Source of the DNA: Nemania diffusa
Taxonomy: Eukaryota > Ascomycota > Sordariomycetes > Xylariales > Xylariaceae
Length of the DNA: 64,000 nt
Reading direction: 5' to 3'
NCBI GenBank assembly: GCA_038501195.1
Contig: JBBPUQ010000002.1
Coordinates: forward strand, 2,232,001-2,296,000
Shown here: in pieces, positions 37,701 to 49,230 of the stretch
How the letters are laid out: each line of letters starts with the position of its first letter
Position numbering within the stretch: the first letter of the stretch is position 1
The notes under the pieces: generated by a model
The model's input: only the letters and a program-made list of their open reading frames with translations
What the model was told of the DNA's origin: nothing
Databases searched by the model: none
Position numbers and translations under genes: made by a program

Positions 37701-37962
37701 GGAGGCGATATGGGGTGATGAAAAGGGGTTAAGCACGCCATCTCTTCGAACATCATCTAGACACCCCCAAAAGACGCCACCACCGATCAAACCCCCTCCA
37801 TGCTCTTGTTCTGTTGAGGCAGGCAAGTCGTACCACGCCTCACAATGTCACGACTCAGCAGGGAATTACATAAGCACCTCCAGATCTGGTAGCAGGTGGG
37901 CCCGAGTCGGAGCCATCAACAGGGGGCTCCAAGCTCTAGGGAATCGAAGTTTCTTCCATTGA
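34769..37962 (+). CDS. RhoGEF with DH (Dbl homology) and PH-like domains
   Basis: Guanine nucleotide exchange factor for a Rho-type GTPase, acting in polarity and cell wall growth; the target GTPase cannot be told. Exons by eye: 34769-35545, 35594-35914, 35989-36189, 36238-36456, 36503-36737, 36796-37020, 37067-37962, closing at 957 residues. The N-terminal 230 residues are Ser-rich and probably disordered. DH: RRRILEELITTEESYIGDI (CR1, near 235) through ELMIKDVA to the hallmark KPIQRICRYPLLFAELL (CR3, near 433). PH-like: near 510-650 (IRSLGQIRLCGALHVCW, WKLVFECDHQLYEVIMTA). The C-terminal 300 residues are Ser/Pro-rich with an AGC-codon polyserine tract. Intron 4 must end at 36237 rather than the AG two codons earlier to keep frame. 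Confidence 0.88.
37608..37638 (+). repeat. AGC trinucleotide repeat inside the RhoGEF gene
   Basis: Imperfect AGC/GGC/AAC run coding for a Ser/Asn/Gly tract in the disordered tail; length is likely to vary between strains. Confidence 0.7.
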
Positions 37963-39191
37963 AAACATATGATTTTTTTACACCGAGAAGGATAGCCACG
38001 GGACATGGCTCACTCATTAATTGTTAGCGGAGGCGTTTGACTGGCTTGGCTATGGAAATGATACCACCCGGTCTTTGATTGTTTATTTTATTTAACGTAA
38101 CGACACCATCACCAGGGACTTTAATTTGTATCGTTTACAATTCTTGGCAAAAAAGGCGTTCAGGTTTGTATGAAGTATGCTGGTCAGACTGAAAGGCCGG
38201 CCCAGGCACAGGCCCAGGCACATAGTACTTATTCTTGAGTGGCGCGAGAGACGTCTACTGTGTAGATGAATACAACCTATTTGACTATACCTACATTGGG
38301 CCATAATACTATACTATGCGCCTATTGCATATCATGCAGGCCGACGTTGTTTCAAGATCAAGGATAGGTATAATTGTGTACAGTAGTTGTAACTATGTTA
38401 CTCGAGGAACGAAAGTTATATCCCCAGTGTCTGTCGACATTTCCAGAAAGGAGGGAGGGGGCTGTCGGAAGCTCCCGTCCCCATCTAGTGGTGTTATGCC
38501 GTCATTTCATATTTGAAGATGGTGCTTAGCCGCTTTCGGACATCTCCATTCGTCTCGGTGGTAAGTATGTACATGTACAGTTGTAGTTGCTGATTTTCAC
38601 GTTGTATTTGATCAGAGTCTCTTGGTGACGTAACTGGAAAGAATGTTCCATACTATGTACAGCTCGGTAGTGGGATCTAGGTAGTACAGTACATACATAT
38701 ACGTATGTACCTGATTTTAGGAGGCTCAGCTGGTAATTTAGCGGGGAAGCTGCGCCCTGACTGCTATTATAAACGTTATAAACACCCGACGGGAGCGGGG
38801 CAGCTGCTGCTAGGTAGTGGGTAGGCAGGGCATGGTTTGTTTGTACTGCGGGTAGCACAGCTGCGATGACGTAGGTGCCTGTGGAATGATGATGGAATGC
38901 AAACAAGAGCAGGAAACAACAGCTGTCGACTCTCCTATTTGAAGCTCTCCTTCCATCCAGAAATTTTTTTGTTTCTTCTTCATTCCTATTATACCATTTT
39001 CCAACCAACCATATCCGAAAATACCCATTTCTACTACATCGTCCCCCAACATCAATCACAAATAACGAACTCATTACACACGCGACAATCAGCAAAAGCC
39101 CGAGAGTGTAATTCTTCGATTGATTTACAATCCATCGTCTACGATCAAACAGCTCCTACCTCGACTTCCTCACACTTACAACACCGCCAAC
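37963..39191. other. Intergenic: RhoGEF 3' region and RTC3-like promoter
   Basis: No supportable gene. A minus-strand open frame at 38526-39095 is antisense to the probable leader of the next gene and has no family look. A CT-rich leader runs from about 38940 to 39190. Confidence 0.55.
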
Positions 39192-39838
39192 ATGACTAAA
39201 GGCGAGGCCACCCAGATCAAGGTCCACTACAAGGGCAACGAAGACGACTTTATTGTCTTCGTTGATGACAATGAGACGTATAAGAAGTGGATGAACGACA
39301 AATCTATTCCTCTAGCTCACTTCGTATCAACCTTCAAGGTTTTCGTAACAGGAAAGTAAGTGCATGACCATACTCTGTCAGCCCAATAGCAGTCCGCCTC
39401 GGTACACATTGCATTTTCATCAGTGATCGCACTAGCGCCAGTATCATGTATCACGTCAATTTGGCGTGTGTTCCTCATGTTACACTAAACACCCGGCAGC
39501 TAGTTGTATTTCCACTATACTGATGAACACTCTTAACTATTCACCATCTCTAGAACAGTTAGTTAACATCTTACATAGGCAAGGAACCCAAGGCCAGTTG
39601 TCTGATGCGGCAAAGTTAACACTAGCGGCCGAGTTCAACACTGAGAATGAGGATGATGTCATCAAGAAGATTCTTGAGCAAGGCAATGTTCAAGAGACAC
39701 AGGTATGTTGATCGTTGCATTCATCGTTTATATGTGAACCAAGACTAATTCCTTTTCCACTAGTTCCCTGGACGTAATGGACATAAGAACGATTCTCAAA
39801 CAACCAATATTGTGAATGGTCAGCCAGGCACAAGATAG
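39192..39838 (+). CDS. RTC3/SDO1-like small protein (SBDS N-terminal fold)
   Basis: Single-domain relative of the N-terminal domain of the ribosome maturation factor SBDS/Sdo1; yeast Rtc3 is linked to RNA metabolism and stress, exact role unclear. Exons by eye: 39192-39355, 39579-39702, 39764-39838, giving 120 residues. Motifs: IKVHYKGNEDDFIVFVDD, YKKWMNDKSIPLAHFVSTFKVF, then GTQGQLSDAAKLTLAAEF and EDDVIKKILEQGN. The first intron is long for this window (223 nt). It lacks the later SBDS domains, so it is not Sdo1 itself. Confidence 0.88.
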
Positions 39839-41130
39839 AGAGAGAGATGAGAGTTTGATAAGCGACTGAACGAAAGAGTCGTAGGCATCAGGTGTGATGC
39901 TTGACCTACCAATACTTCCATCTCTGTTAGTTTTGCAATCTGCGAACACAGACTCATCGAGAAGAATTCGGTGCTAGTGACGGCACTGCGGCCTATAGCT
40001 AAATGCTCTTGGCGTTACGTTCTTCAATGGGATCAAAGGTATGAATATGGATCAGCTAGCCGAGCTTTGTACATTAAATTGATAATCCCCTGCGATATCT
40101 CTCACCTTTCGGCAACCGTTGCCAGGTAGCTGGCAGAATAAACGCAATCCAAAATTTCATCGCAAATCAGATTCATCAGACTTTAACATATGAACATGTG
40201 ATCAAATGTATATGCATAAAAAAAAACTCAACATCATTTACATGGTTAACTACAGTACAATCGTGGCGCTGACGCTTTTGGGTTTAGTCAATATCCGGGA
40301 TCCGCAGCTGACGGCCTTACTAGCCTGCCTGTATAAACTCCTATTAGAATGAAAATACAACCGACTTTCGTTGGAAACTTGTTGCGCGATAACTAGACCA
40401 GTTGCTTGTCCATGCCACAGAAGCGAATGCATGTTTATTTAATCACATGTTCGTGTATTTATTTGCATTGATTAACTTTATGGCGCGAGTATAACATTCG
40501 ATTTGTTCACTTTCTCCCCTGAGGGTATCCGGAGTACCCGCGGGCCTGAAACGTTCTTCAAACTTCCCATCTTATTAGGCCCAGACTCCATCCAGTCTTG
40601 GCTCGACTCTTCTCAACCCTCGTATTCGCTGTATCCAACACTTTTGTCATCTTGATAACCAGGGCAAAAACATAAAAAGACGAAATCAAATTTGATGCAA
40701 CACCGTTCTCTTATGCAAGTGAAATGTCTTGATGAGCGGATGAAGACCGCGAATGCTTGAAATAGTGACCGCAGAAAGCAGTAGGTACAATATTGCTTTG
40801 AGCTACCTATGTATATGGTGGGTATGGGTATACGTATAAATCGGTAGGCGAGAAAAAGAGTATAAATGATTACAACACTCGCTTGTAAAACCAACAGGGA
40901 AATATCCTCTAGACACATGGGTAATTGGATGGATGGTGATGATGCATAATAACGTAGTTTGATATGTACGCTACGCCCAGTGTCTCCCTCCCTGCTCCTC
41001 TCTGCTTAATTGCGAGATAGCGGTAGTAGGACAGTGGTAGTCAACATGTACATTCGTAAATCCGCTTGATGGTATGGATTATTGCTTTGCTGTAGCTGCT
41101 AATGATTCTTTGTACATATATCTTCATTTC
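39839..41130. other. Intergenic between convergent genes
   Basis: 1.3 kb, AT-rich around 40160-40480, no supportable gene; minus-strand frames near 40250 and 40613 have no family look. Confidence 0.55.
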
Positions 41131-41711
41131 TTATGCCCGAGGGCTGGGTCGACCCCTCTGTGGGAGTGTCCATGGTTTCGCGCAGACGACCTAGTCCGTG
41201 TTAGCATTCTTCCAGCTCCGTAAACAATAAACTTCAGGTGTGCATACCTCGCCTTCGCTATAAGCCCAGAAATATACAAAGCTGGCCGTGAGGTAGTAGA
41301 TGGCCGGGTTCGTGCCTTGGTAGAGGAGGACGGATGCCAAAGCAGTCAAGGGGAGGATTGCCAGGCGAGCTTCCAGGCTGCGATGGAACGTCGTTCCAGC
41401 AAGGAAGGTCAGTGGCCACTCGAGGGCGAACATGCCGATGCCCATGAGGAGGTTGATGATTTGTAGGATTGGTACGGGCTTGACTGCTGGGTCCAGTGTT
41501 TTTGTCAGGAAATCCCAAAAAATCTTGGGCCAGAAAAAAGCCTCTAGAGCAGCAGCGACTTGGTCTAGATTGTGTGTTAGTGGACATTTCTAAGACTCGG
41601 TTCCCTTTTCCCCCGAAAATAAGTTCGCGGGGAGGTGTCATGGTTGCACATACAGACTGCTGCTGTCAAGACGATGAGCCTTGCCCAGTGGTTCTTGATA
41701 AGTTTGCCCAT
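41131..41711 (-). CDS. Conserved fungal four-helix membrane protein (DUF7727-like)
   Basis: Exons by eye (minus): 41711-41654, 41564-41248, 41190-41131, giving 144 residues. The N-terminus MGKLIKNHWARLIVLTAA is strikingly conserved among filamentous ascomycetes. Four hydrophobic segments: LIVLTAAVYQVAAALEAFFW, ILQIINLLMGIGMFALEWPL, ARLAILPLTALASVLLY and AIYYLTASFVYFWAY. The tail is short and polar (AKPWTLPQRGR). No catalytic motif is seen and the molecular role is unknown. Size and topology resemble the ER protein PRO41/NoxD of the NADPH oxidase complex, but I could not confirm identity from memory and do not assign it. Confidence 0.8.
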
Positions 41712-44700
41712 CTTGTTGGTTGGTCGTAAAAATTCGTCTCTGATTCTAACACGGAAAAAGCACGCTTCTGCTGGATATCGACCTCTGAAGGCTTCACACT
41801 CTTTCTAAGTCTCTTTTTTTCTTTCTTTCCTGCTCAAAATCCTATGCTGTCGAACCCAAAATGTCTCGCAAACAGCTCGGGTAATGTAAAACGAAAGGCT
41901 GTCGACTAGTCGCCGTCCAAAAAATTAGGTATCGAAGCGAAGTGGTATGAGGAAATTGCAAATGCGAGGTAGCCGGACCTGCGGAATGTCGAATAGAAAA
42001 CAATGAAACGGTCTGAAAGAAGGCGATCGACAAGGCGAGTGCACAGCGCTGGCAAGCAGAAGAGAGAAAGGCAAGCAAAAAAGGCCGGGGCCTAGTGAGG
42101 CTATATTGGCGAGCTACTCAGCTTAGCTCCCAACCCTAGTGAGGAGCAGGGCTCCCGTTCAGGGTGAGCTTGTATCAGGACCGACCGGTGTCTGCCGGGG
42201 TGGAGAGGTATCTGATACTGGGGGCTTGCCGGCGACGAGCTGTCTTAGTCTGATATCCAGGTTCTTGAAATCCGATCTATAATGACAGCTGGCATTCGCA
42301 CGGCATTAGAGCGATCCGGAAGAGGATTGATTATCGACTTGTCGATACGAAGTGAGTGCTATGCCTCAGCCCGATCCGCCGGCCCAGGATACCTAGGTCG
42401 AGGAGGGCAATATGCGACAAGAGTATGAGGCGAAACAGCGCACTCTGAAGCGCTGAGCTCCACAGTCGATCTACCTATCTGGTGTGCTTTGGTAGACTGC
42501 AATACTGACACAGCAGGTATTACACTAGGTACGGGCGCTGGGTGGTGAGATGAATCGCTTGTGTTGCGGGACAACGGGGTTGAAGATCATACAGGTTGGT
42601 GAGACTCGCAGGAGGTCCGGATATGAGGCCAAGGGGTGTCTTCATGTACGAGAGGGGAGATCATCAAACACGGGCAGCATGGACGAGTTTTAAGAAGACG
42701 GGGTCACAAGGAAGCATGGGGAGTCTCAACACCGACAGCCACAGCCGAGACCGCCATTATACATACGCATACATACCTACTTACATAGATAGTAGACTAC
42801 TACGGTGACTGTGTAGGGATCTGGAATTCCAAGATAGCCAGGGCACCAGAGCGGTTCCGTCGGGCCTCATGATGTGCAGGACGGCATGGATGTCCAAATC
42901 CAGTCTGGTCACTGGATGCTGCTTGTGGAGAGGTTCCATAGCAACGTTCGAAGGACCCAAACTGGGGCGCATAGAGGCGTGAAAATGCCGTCAATTGGAC
43001 AGCCGAATACTCTGCAGGGCGCGGAAGGCGGAGAGATGGCTGAGGTGCACAATGCAGCCGGCGTAACGCAGCACGACGACAACGACGGGTATTGGGTATT
43101 CACACAATTGCGGTCTCAAGCGAAGGTCGTGGTAGTAGCGATAGCGTGAGAGGGTGCCGTGATTGGGGCTTGGGTGGGCGGTTAGGGGTCGACGCACAGC
43201 CAATCAAGGCACATTTCAATGTGCCAAGCTTGCAGGGGAGTGATAAAAAACAGGGGTCTCTGCCTCCGCGACAAGGGATTGGGACAGTACGTACATACGG
43301 TGATACGTACCTAAGCACTAGACTACCTGTACCTAGACTAGCGCATACGGAAGCGCCAAGGGTGTAAATGGCCTGTAAATGGCCGCATCTCAACAACAAT
43401 CTGGGTTGTGAAGATGAGATGAGCCTGAATCTTGTAGCTAGAATCTTGTATACCGTATAATACACTACACTAAAATCACCTTGGCATCCGAAACTGGTAA
43501 TAAGAACCCCAGTCTATAACCCGGACATCCTAGCGCATATTTTAGCGGAATATGTATTGTACCTACCTACCTACTGTAGTAGGTACTGTAGGATGAAATG
43601 TCGACTACAGAATAATCTGAAGCAAAACGTGGAGGCGACAAAGCACAACGCTTCGAGACTCACCAACGCAGCGATACGCCTCCGTCGCACCAGCCCTATA
43701 GCTTTTACACCAATTTATGATAGAGGCGACGATGAGGAGGAAGAGGATGATTCTGATTCTGATTATGAGTATGAGATTCTTGAAATTGCCCTGGATTCAA
43801 GACCGTTTGGAGTCTAGGGTTCCAAGTATGCTCTCAAACACTGAGAGGTTTCGAAACTGACACTGCGACTAGGTGCGGCACCTTGTACCTGTTAGTGTAC
43901 AGTAGGGGTTGAGCCGAACTACCCGACCCATAACTACATACATACGCAGTATTCTTCTTAGAAACCTGGGTTTTTTAACCTATAAATACTTGTAGAATGC
44001 ATATATAAACAATATTCTAAATATCACTCAGTGCACGAAAAATTTAGAGGCTGGTTGCATATATAACTATGTAGGTATCTAAAGATGACAACCTACCCAG
44101 CCCAGCTTACATGCAGTCAATTGCATTGCAGCACAGCTACTAATAGCAGTGGGGTAGATCAATTCGGTGCACTGCTGCACGACAGCTAATTGTAGTTAAC
44201 TAATATAAGCAATTAGCTAGGTTGACATACGATAGCAGGACATAGGTTGGTTCGCGGTGGCGGGTGTCGCATCATTACAGCCTTCAGAATGATACCTCAT
44301 GAAGGCGATGATGGCATATCCACTTACAACAACACCTCGACCACGGAAAAGACGATCCCTACATATTATCGTGCTGCACAGCTAATATTAAACCCGCAGA
44401 AGTCGAAGAGAGTATCATACTTATATGTTGACCTTGCGTTGTTCACATTTGTAACCGGTTGAATTCCAACACCTTATTGATTTTGATTCTTGGAGAAGGC
44501 GACTGCGGAGTATCAAGTCGGATATAAAAACCGTTAGAGGTCCGAAAGCATACAGAGGTTGTTGCCCCTTGCATTAGACAGCAAGGTCCCGACGAAGACG
44601 CTGGCGCATGTTTATCAGATTCTCCAGCTGTGTGGTTACACACCTCGAAGCGCCGAGGAACCATCGGCGGCACCATACTTATGCAGTGTCCCGTAGGACC

Positions 44701-46843
44701 CGGCTCCTCAGGTAGGTGGCGCACCGTTCACCAACCCGATTTAAACAGTGCTAGTCGTCAGCAACGCCCGCTGCTACGTTTACGAGAAAAAGATACTCTG
44801 TAAAAAGCCTATGATATTATAAGGGCGAACTGCTTCGCGCCTCTACTTCTCTCGCTATGGTATTTCCAGTCGACTCAGAAGAAGGACAGGGCTCATACAT
44901 ACCTCTCAGCTGAGGCCTATGAGAGAAAGGCAAGTATACATGTCTCGGGATCTAACCGCGTGGCTGCGAGATCTATCATATTGTCCACTCCGCTATGTTG
45001 ATAGGTTAGAGATATCAAAGATACTAGCGGAAATCCTAACGAGGTCAAAGACAACGAGGCCAACGCAAAAGACCATCGCCTTATACATAAGCGTCGCAAA
45101 GAAGTCTCGGATGTAACCACTGAACACGCGCGGATTACCGCGGAAGGGGGCCGATGGTTGCCACATGTTCACGGAGGCTGATATATAACGGCGGCTCAAG
45201 ACGAAGCGCCCTAGCCTTGTTTACCTCCCTATCACGAGGTTCGGAACGACTATCAAGATTGAGACAGGCTTTCCAACAGAGTATCGAGCCCACCGTTCCT
45301 GGCCAATACGCATAACGCACGGGACAAACATTGAAACAGGCGAGACTAGAAAGCAGCCACGGAGAGCTCATCGGTTAGGCCTCGATAGATGGCCTAATAT
45401 CTACAGCCTAGAGGGCGCCGATGTGTATGTAGCGACTTTGTCACCAAGCGCTCAACATCGCCGGCGGGTCTTCTGCGCCACCTTGGTACAGACCACAGGT
45501 GTTCTCAATAGTCTCAGGATCCTACACCGGTACTATTTACCGAGTTGGTGGCCAAACCGCAGGTAGAGAGAACTTGATACGGCGCAAACATTGCTTCACT
45601 GCGGTTTAAGTGTTGTCGAACGGATTGAGGAGGGCGTAGTGATGTCGTCACATTCCGGCGCCCATTTGCATGGTATTTTTTAGGTACGTACGTAGGGACT
45701 CGGACAAGAAACATCTCAAAATAGAAGCCGCTATCATTGCACATCATATCGACCCTTACTCGGTACAGTAACCCCGCTCGTTAAATATATGGAATACCGT
45801 GGCTGGTACCTATCCCTTCATACGAGCGGTCAGCTTCAGCGACGGGATCAAGGATGGAGGTCGGACCATGTGGTTCGATCGATAGTTCCCCATTGCGCAT
45901 TGCACAGTACTTGGTCGGGCTTCACGATGCTAACCTTATTATGTACTGTACTTATTCTCGGGCGGTCAGTGTTCATTGATACCCGGGGTCCCGGGGCCAG
46001 CTTCCTCCCTGCAAGAGTGGAGCTCATGTGTGTACTACTGCATGTCACAAATGCACGGTCAGCTCCTCCATCTCTCGGCGGCGGTTGTTTGCCGGCCCTC
46101 ATTGGGCTCGCTTCCGGGAGCCACGCGGAGACTTTCAGATCTTGCGAATGGCTGGGAGAGGGCGGCGGATCTGTTGAATTATTGGCCAATTGCTCTTTAT
46201 TCCCACCGTTTTTTTCATTGACGTGCGTCATTAGATAAGAAGTAAGGACAAGCAAAAACACTAACAAGCACATGATAGATAACAACATATGAATCACGAC
46301 TGCTGTGTTATCCCTTGGTGATAAAGTACCTAGGCAACTTTAAACTACTGCTCTAGGTGCCGTAGTTTAGGAGAGCTGAATCCTCACTGGAAGCTGACAG
46401 CCTACATAGTCATCTAGGCAAGTCCATCACTTCGCAAATGATCATGGATAAGAACTAAGATTATAATTGTGGATGACTCCGATTTTCTCCAGACTTGGTA
46501 GCTTCCGTGCATGGTGTATGTATCTCACTCACCATCTTCATCACAATCTTGACCACTTAACGACGTCGCAGGTGATTGGTTGCGACGAGATCGCAGTGCT
46601 ATCTTCTTCGAATTTGCAAGTAGTCTCGTTTGTCACAAATAAGACTAGTGATATATGAGTCATATACGCGTTTAGCATATGAGACCAGCTAAGAAAGACT
46701 GTAGAGTTTTCATTGTAATGCCAGTGAGCCCCGACTAACTTGACCTTCAGTGTTAAGAGTCTCTAAGAATCAGTCTTAGATCTAGATCTAAACATAGCAT
46801 CATTATGTGGAAGAGAGGTGGTGATTCGTTGCAATTATAGCAG
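41712..46843. other. Long intergenic stretch, no supportable gene
   Basis: About 5.1 kb. Several frames on both strands reach 60-150 codons but compete with each other and show no family. A plus-strand frame from 44919 to about 45566 is open except for two TAA stops and could be an old gene remnant. A 16-bp palindrome (TTAGATCTAGATCTAA) is at 46776-46791. TACCTA units occur near 43290-43330 and 43560-43590. Confidence 0.5.
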
Positions 46844-47576
46844 TTAATCCACTAGACAGTCCTCTCTCCAGAAACCCCTAAGCTTGTGTGCATCTTCGTC
46901 TAGAAGCTGAGAGATTTCTGACTGAAACAGGCGATCTGATGAGAGCTTGCCAATCAAATCCTTGAATCCAGATGTCATGTCAGTCAGAATGTTGACAGAG
47001 TGCTCCGCTAAGCGCTCCCTATTTGAACAGAATGGAAGGAGACTGCATGCTGGACTAGAGGCCTTTGGACTGGAATCCGGGGAAACCAGTTGCCGTTGGA
47101 GTGCTAACAAGCTTGCAGGCACAGCGGTTATAAACTCAACTGGGATGACGGGCAGTTCCCAATTACCAACGAGCCTGGTCAAAAATTAGATTATCGTATT
47201 CGGTGGCATGGTGGTGACAGGAGTGAAAGCGCCACACGAATGAAAAGCTCACTGTAGTTGAAGTGCCATTAGTATGGGCACTGCACTCTGTCCATCATCA
47301 CCATGCTTCAGCAAGAATATAATACCCGAGTCTTGACCGCCAGTGAGATTGTATAATCGCTCAATGCGGCTGAGGCTTCTAGCTGACGCAACATCTTGCG
47401 GTGATATAAAAATAGCACGGAAAATTCGGTGTGCAGTGATGGGAATTGCTACGTCGTGGGTTTCCAATCGGGTTTCTGCCTGGGTTCAGCACTGCGTTGC
47501 TCGCCCAGTGCGAATATAGGTATCTAGGTAGTGTAGTGGGTGGAGGGGATATGATATATACCTTTCCACTTGCCAT
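46844..47576 (-). CDS. Unrecognised conserved-looking protein, 190 residues
   Basis: Three exons by eye (minus), 47576-47562, 47479-47253 and 47174-46844, join with consensus GT-AG borders and close in frame, which supports a real gene. The product has ITAHRIFRAIFISPQDVASA, RIERLYNLTGGQDSGIIFLL, VIPVEFITAVPASLLALQRQ and SVNILTDMTSGFKDLIGKL: a soluble alpha/beta-looking protein with no membrane segment and no catalytic motif I know. An in-frame ATG at 47684 would add 36 basic, Ser/Ala-rich residues (possible mitochondrial presequence or just leader). Two strong dyads lie just upstream. Function unknown. Confidence 0.7.
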
Positions 47577-48494
47577 ACGCACTGCTGCTCTGTAGAAGTA
47601 AGGAAGGGAGACCGGACCAGTCGAGGCGCTTGCGGAGAGACGTGCAGACAAGAGCTCGCTCCATACTTGTCTGTGGCTCAACATATCTCGGAACCAGCTG
47701 CTTAGGTAGGCTTGTGACTTGTTAAGTCACAATTAGATCTGTATGATATGCATATCATAAAATCGTGGAACCATAGTGATTTGCAGTAGGTATTGCGATA
47801 CAAGTCAAGTAGGTAGCTAGGTACACATAGAGAACAAACATATTGTAGGCTAGATTAGACGATTTGGGCGGATGTTGACGGTCCGGAAGTCACGTTACAA
47901 CCACAAACCCAACTTACGTCAAGGAAAGGGCGCTGGGGATACGAAGTGCCATGTCAGCAACTCCTTTCTAATCTGAAATTCAGAATTTAAGCAAGTACTA
48001 CCCAGCTGGTGTCCACGGCCTTGAGACACGTGCTAATAGCACCCATATGATCACGTAACTACCTACATGTGTCTATTAAGAATCAGCATTAGACATGGAT
48101 ATCCGACAACATGGGGTGGGTATGTCGTGCTATAAAAACGTGATATAATGACTATACATTTATATTGAGTTGGGTATCCATTATTATGTGTTTGCAACGG
48201 AGGCAAAGCTCTGTCGTCTAAGATGCTCTAGATCTATATATATATAGAAATATCGTATATGAAAAGCATAGTATGGAGGGAGCCTTACGAGTGACTCTGT
48301 ATAAATGGTGCAGCAATTGTAAACTACTGTTGTATATGGTGGTGGCTGTGAGTATAGCCATATAGTAGTACCGGCTTTGAAGCAGGAATCACCTGGAGGT
48401 ATGTTTACTGTCGCGGTGGACTCTGATGCGATGACATATCCGTGGACAATAGTTGGTACGTAGTACGTGCCTTTGATATTTTAAGGATCACATA
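47577..48494. other. Intergenic: promoter of the 190-residue gene and OPA3 3' region
   Basis: Holds two adjacent dyads (47712-47732 and 47742-47759) and an (AT)n run near 48232-48246. No gene seen, apart from the optional 5' extension to 47684. Confidence 0.55.
47712..47759. repeat. Two adjacent perfect dyads upstream of the 190-residue gene
   Basis: TTGTGACTT-GTT-AAGTCACAA (9-bp arms) is followed ten bases later by the 18-bp palindrome TATGATATGCATATCATA. They lie 28 bp upstream of ATG 47684 and 136 bp upstream of ATG 47576, so a regulatory site is possible; no factor is assigned. Confidence 0.6.
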
Positions 48495-49230
48495 TTAAGC
48501 TTGCGAGGGGGGCGAGGCAGCAGGTATTGGCGCGGTCGCCGGTGGTAGTAGTGGTTTCTTGGTTTTGGGGTCGTTCAACAGCCGCAGCACGTCTTCTAAT
48601 GTTGCCGTCCTGCTCTGATGTTGTTTTTCTGCCTCCTCAAGTTCTTTTTCTCTCCTCTCGAGCTCTTCGAAGCGTTTTGTGAGGCTTGCTATCTTCTCCA
48701 AGTTCGCATCGGGCTTCTGTGAAGATCTCTGGTATTCGAAGAGAATGAGAGCTGTTGCTACGAAGAGAATGAACGCATCGCCTATTACATCCGCAAATAA
48801 ATCCACCGCCTTGGCCTCTGGTAGGGCCCGGAATTTCCTCCTCCAAATACTTGTTATAGGAAATGATTTTTTGGCTCTTATTTCGTGATTGGTAGCACCA
48901 TACTTGGAACGGATCTCGTCCTCCTTTTCTACTTCTTCTTGCGTCTTGACAGTCGGGGCTTCGGCTTTCTCTTTCGCTTTCATCTCGGCATCGACGTTGC
49001 GCAGCAGGGCTACCGAAAGACGCATATTCAGCTGGTGGATTACCTGACCATACCTCGCAGCAAACTTCCGGAAGCCCGGATGGTCGTGGGCCTGTATCTT
49101 GATCCGATTCTAAAGGCAGAGTTAATTACTACATCTATATCTAGTTACACGAGACACAACTTACTGCGCCATATTTTGACACATGTCGGAGGAAGAGAGA
49201 CCCGAGTTTGAACAGCGGCAAGGCTACCAT
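48495..49230 (-). CDS. OPA3-family mitochondrial protein
   Basis: OPA3 proteins sit in mitochondrial membranes and affect mitochondrial shape and lipid metabolism. Exons by eye (minus): 49230-49165 and 49109-48495, giving 226 residues. The family start is clear: MVALPLFKLGSLFLRHVSKY, then HPGFRKFAARYGQVIHQLN and MRLSVALLRN. A helix near 105-125 (GDAFILFVATALILFEY) is the probable membrane anchor, followed by a coiled coil (KRFEELERREKELEEAEKQ) and a Pro-rich tail. An acidic/charged insert (KAEAPTVKTQEEVEKED) lies between the core blocks. Confidence 0.92.

Noticed and set aside
38526..39095. 189-codon minus-strand frame
   Set aside because: Antisense to the probable leader of the RTC3-like gene, no known domain, low-complexity derived.
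43593..43817. Small plus-strand frame with an acidic DEEEEDDSDSDY stretch
   Set aside because: The acidic run comes from a GAT/GAG simple repeat; no homologue recognised and no transcript signal visible.
45789..46297. Two opposing 149-codon frames, the minus one with a leading hydrophobic segment
   Set aside because: Mirror frames over the same DNA, neither with a recognisable family.
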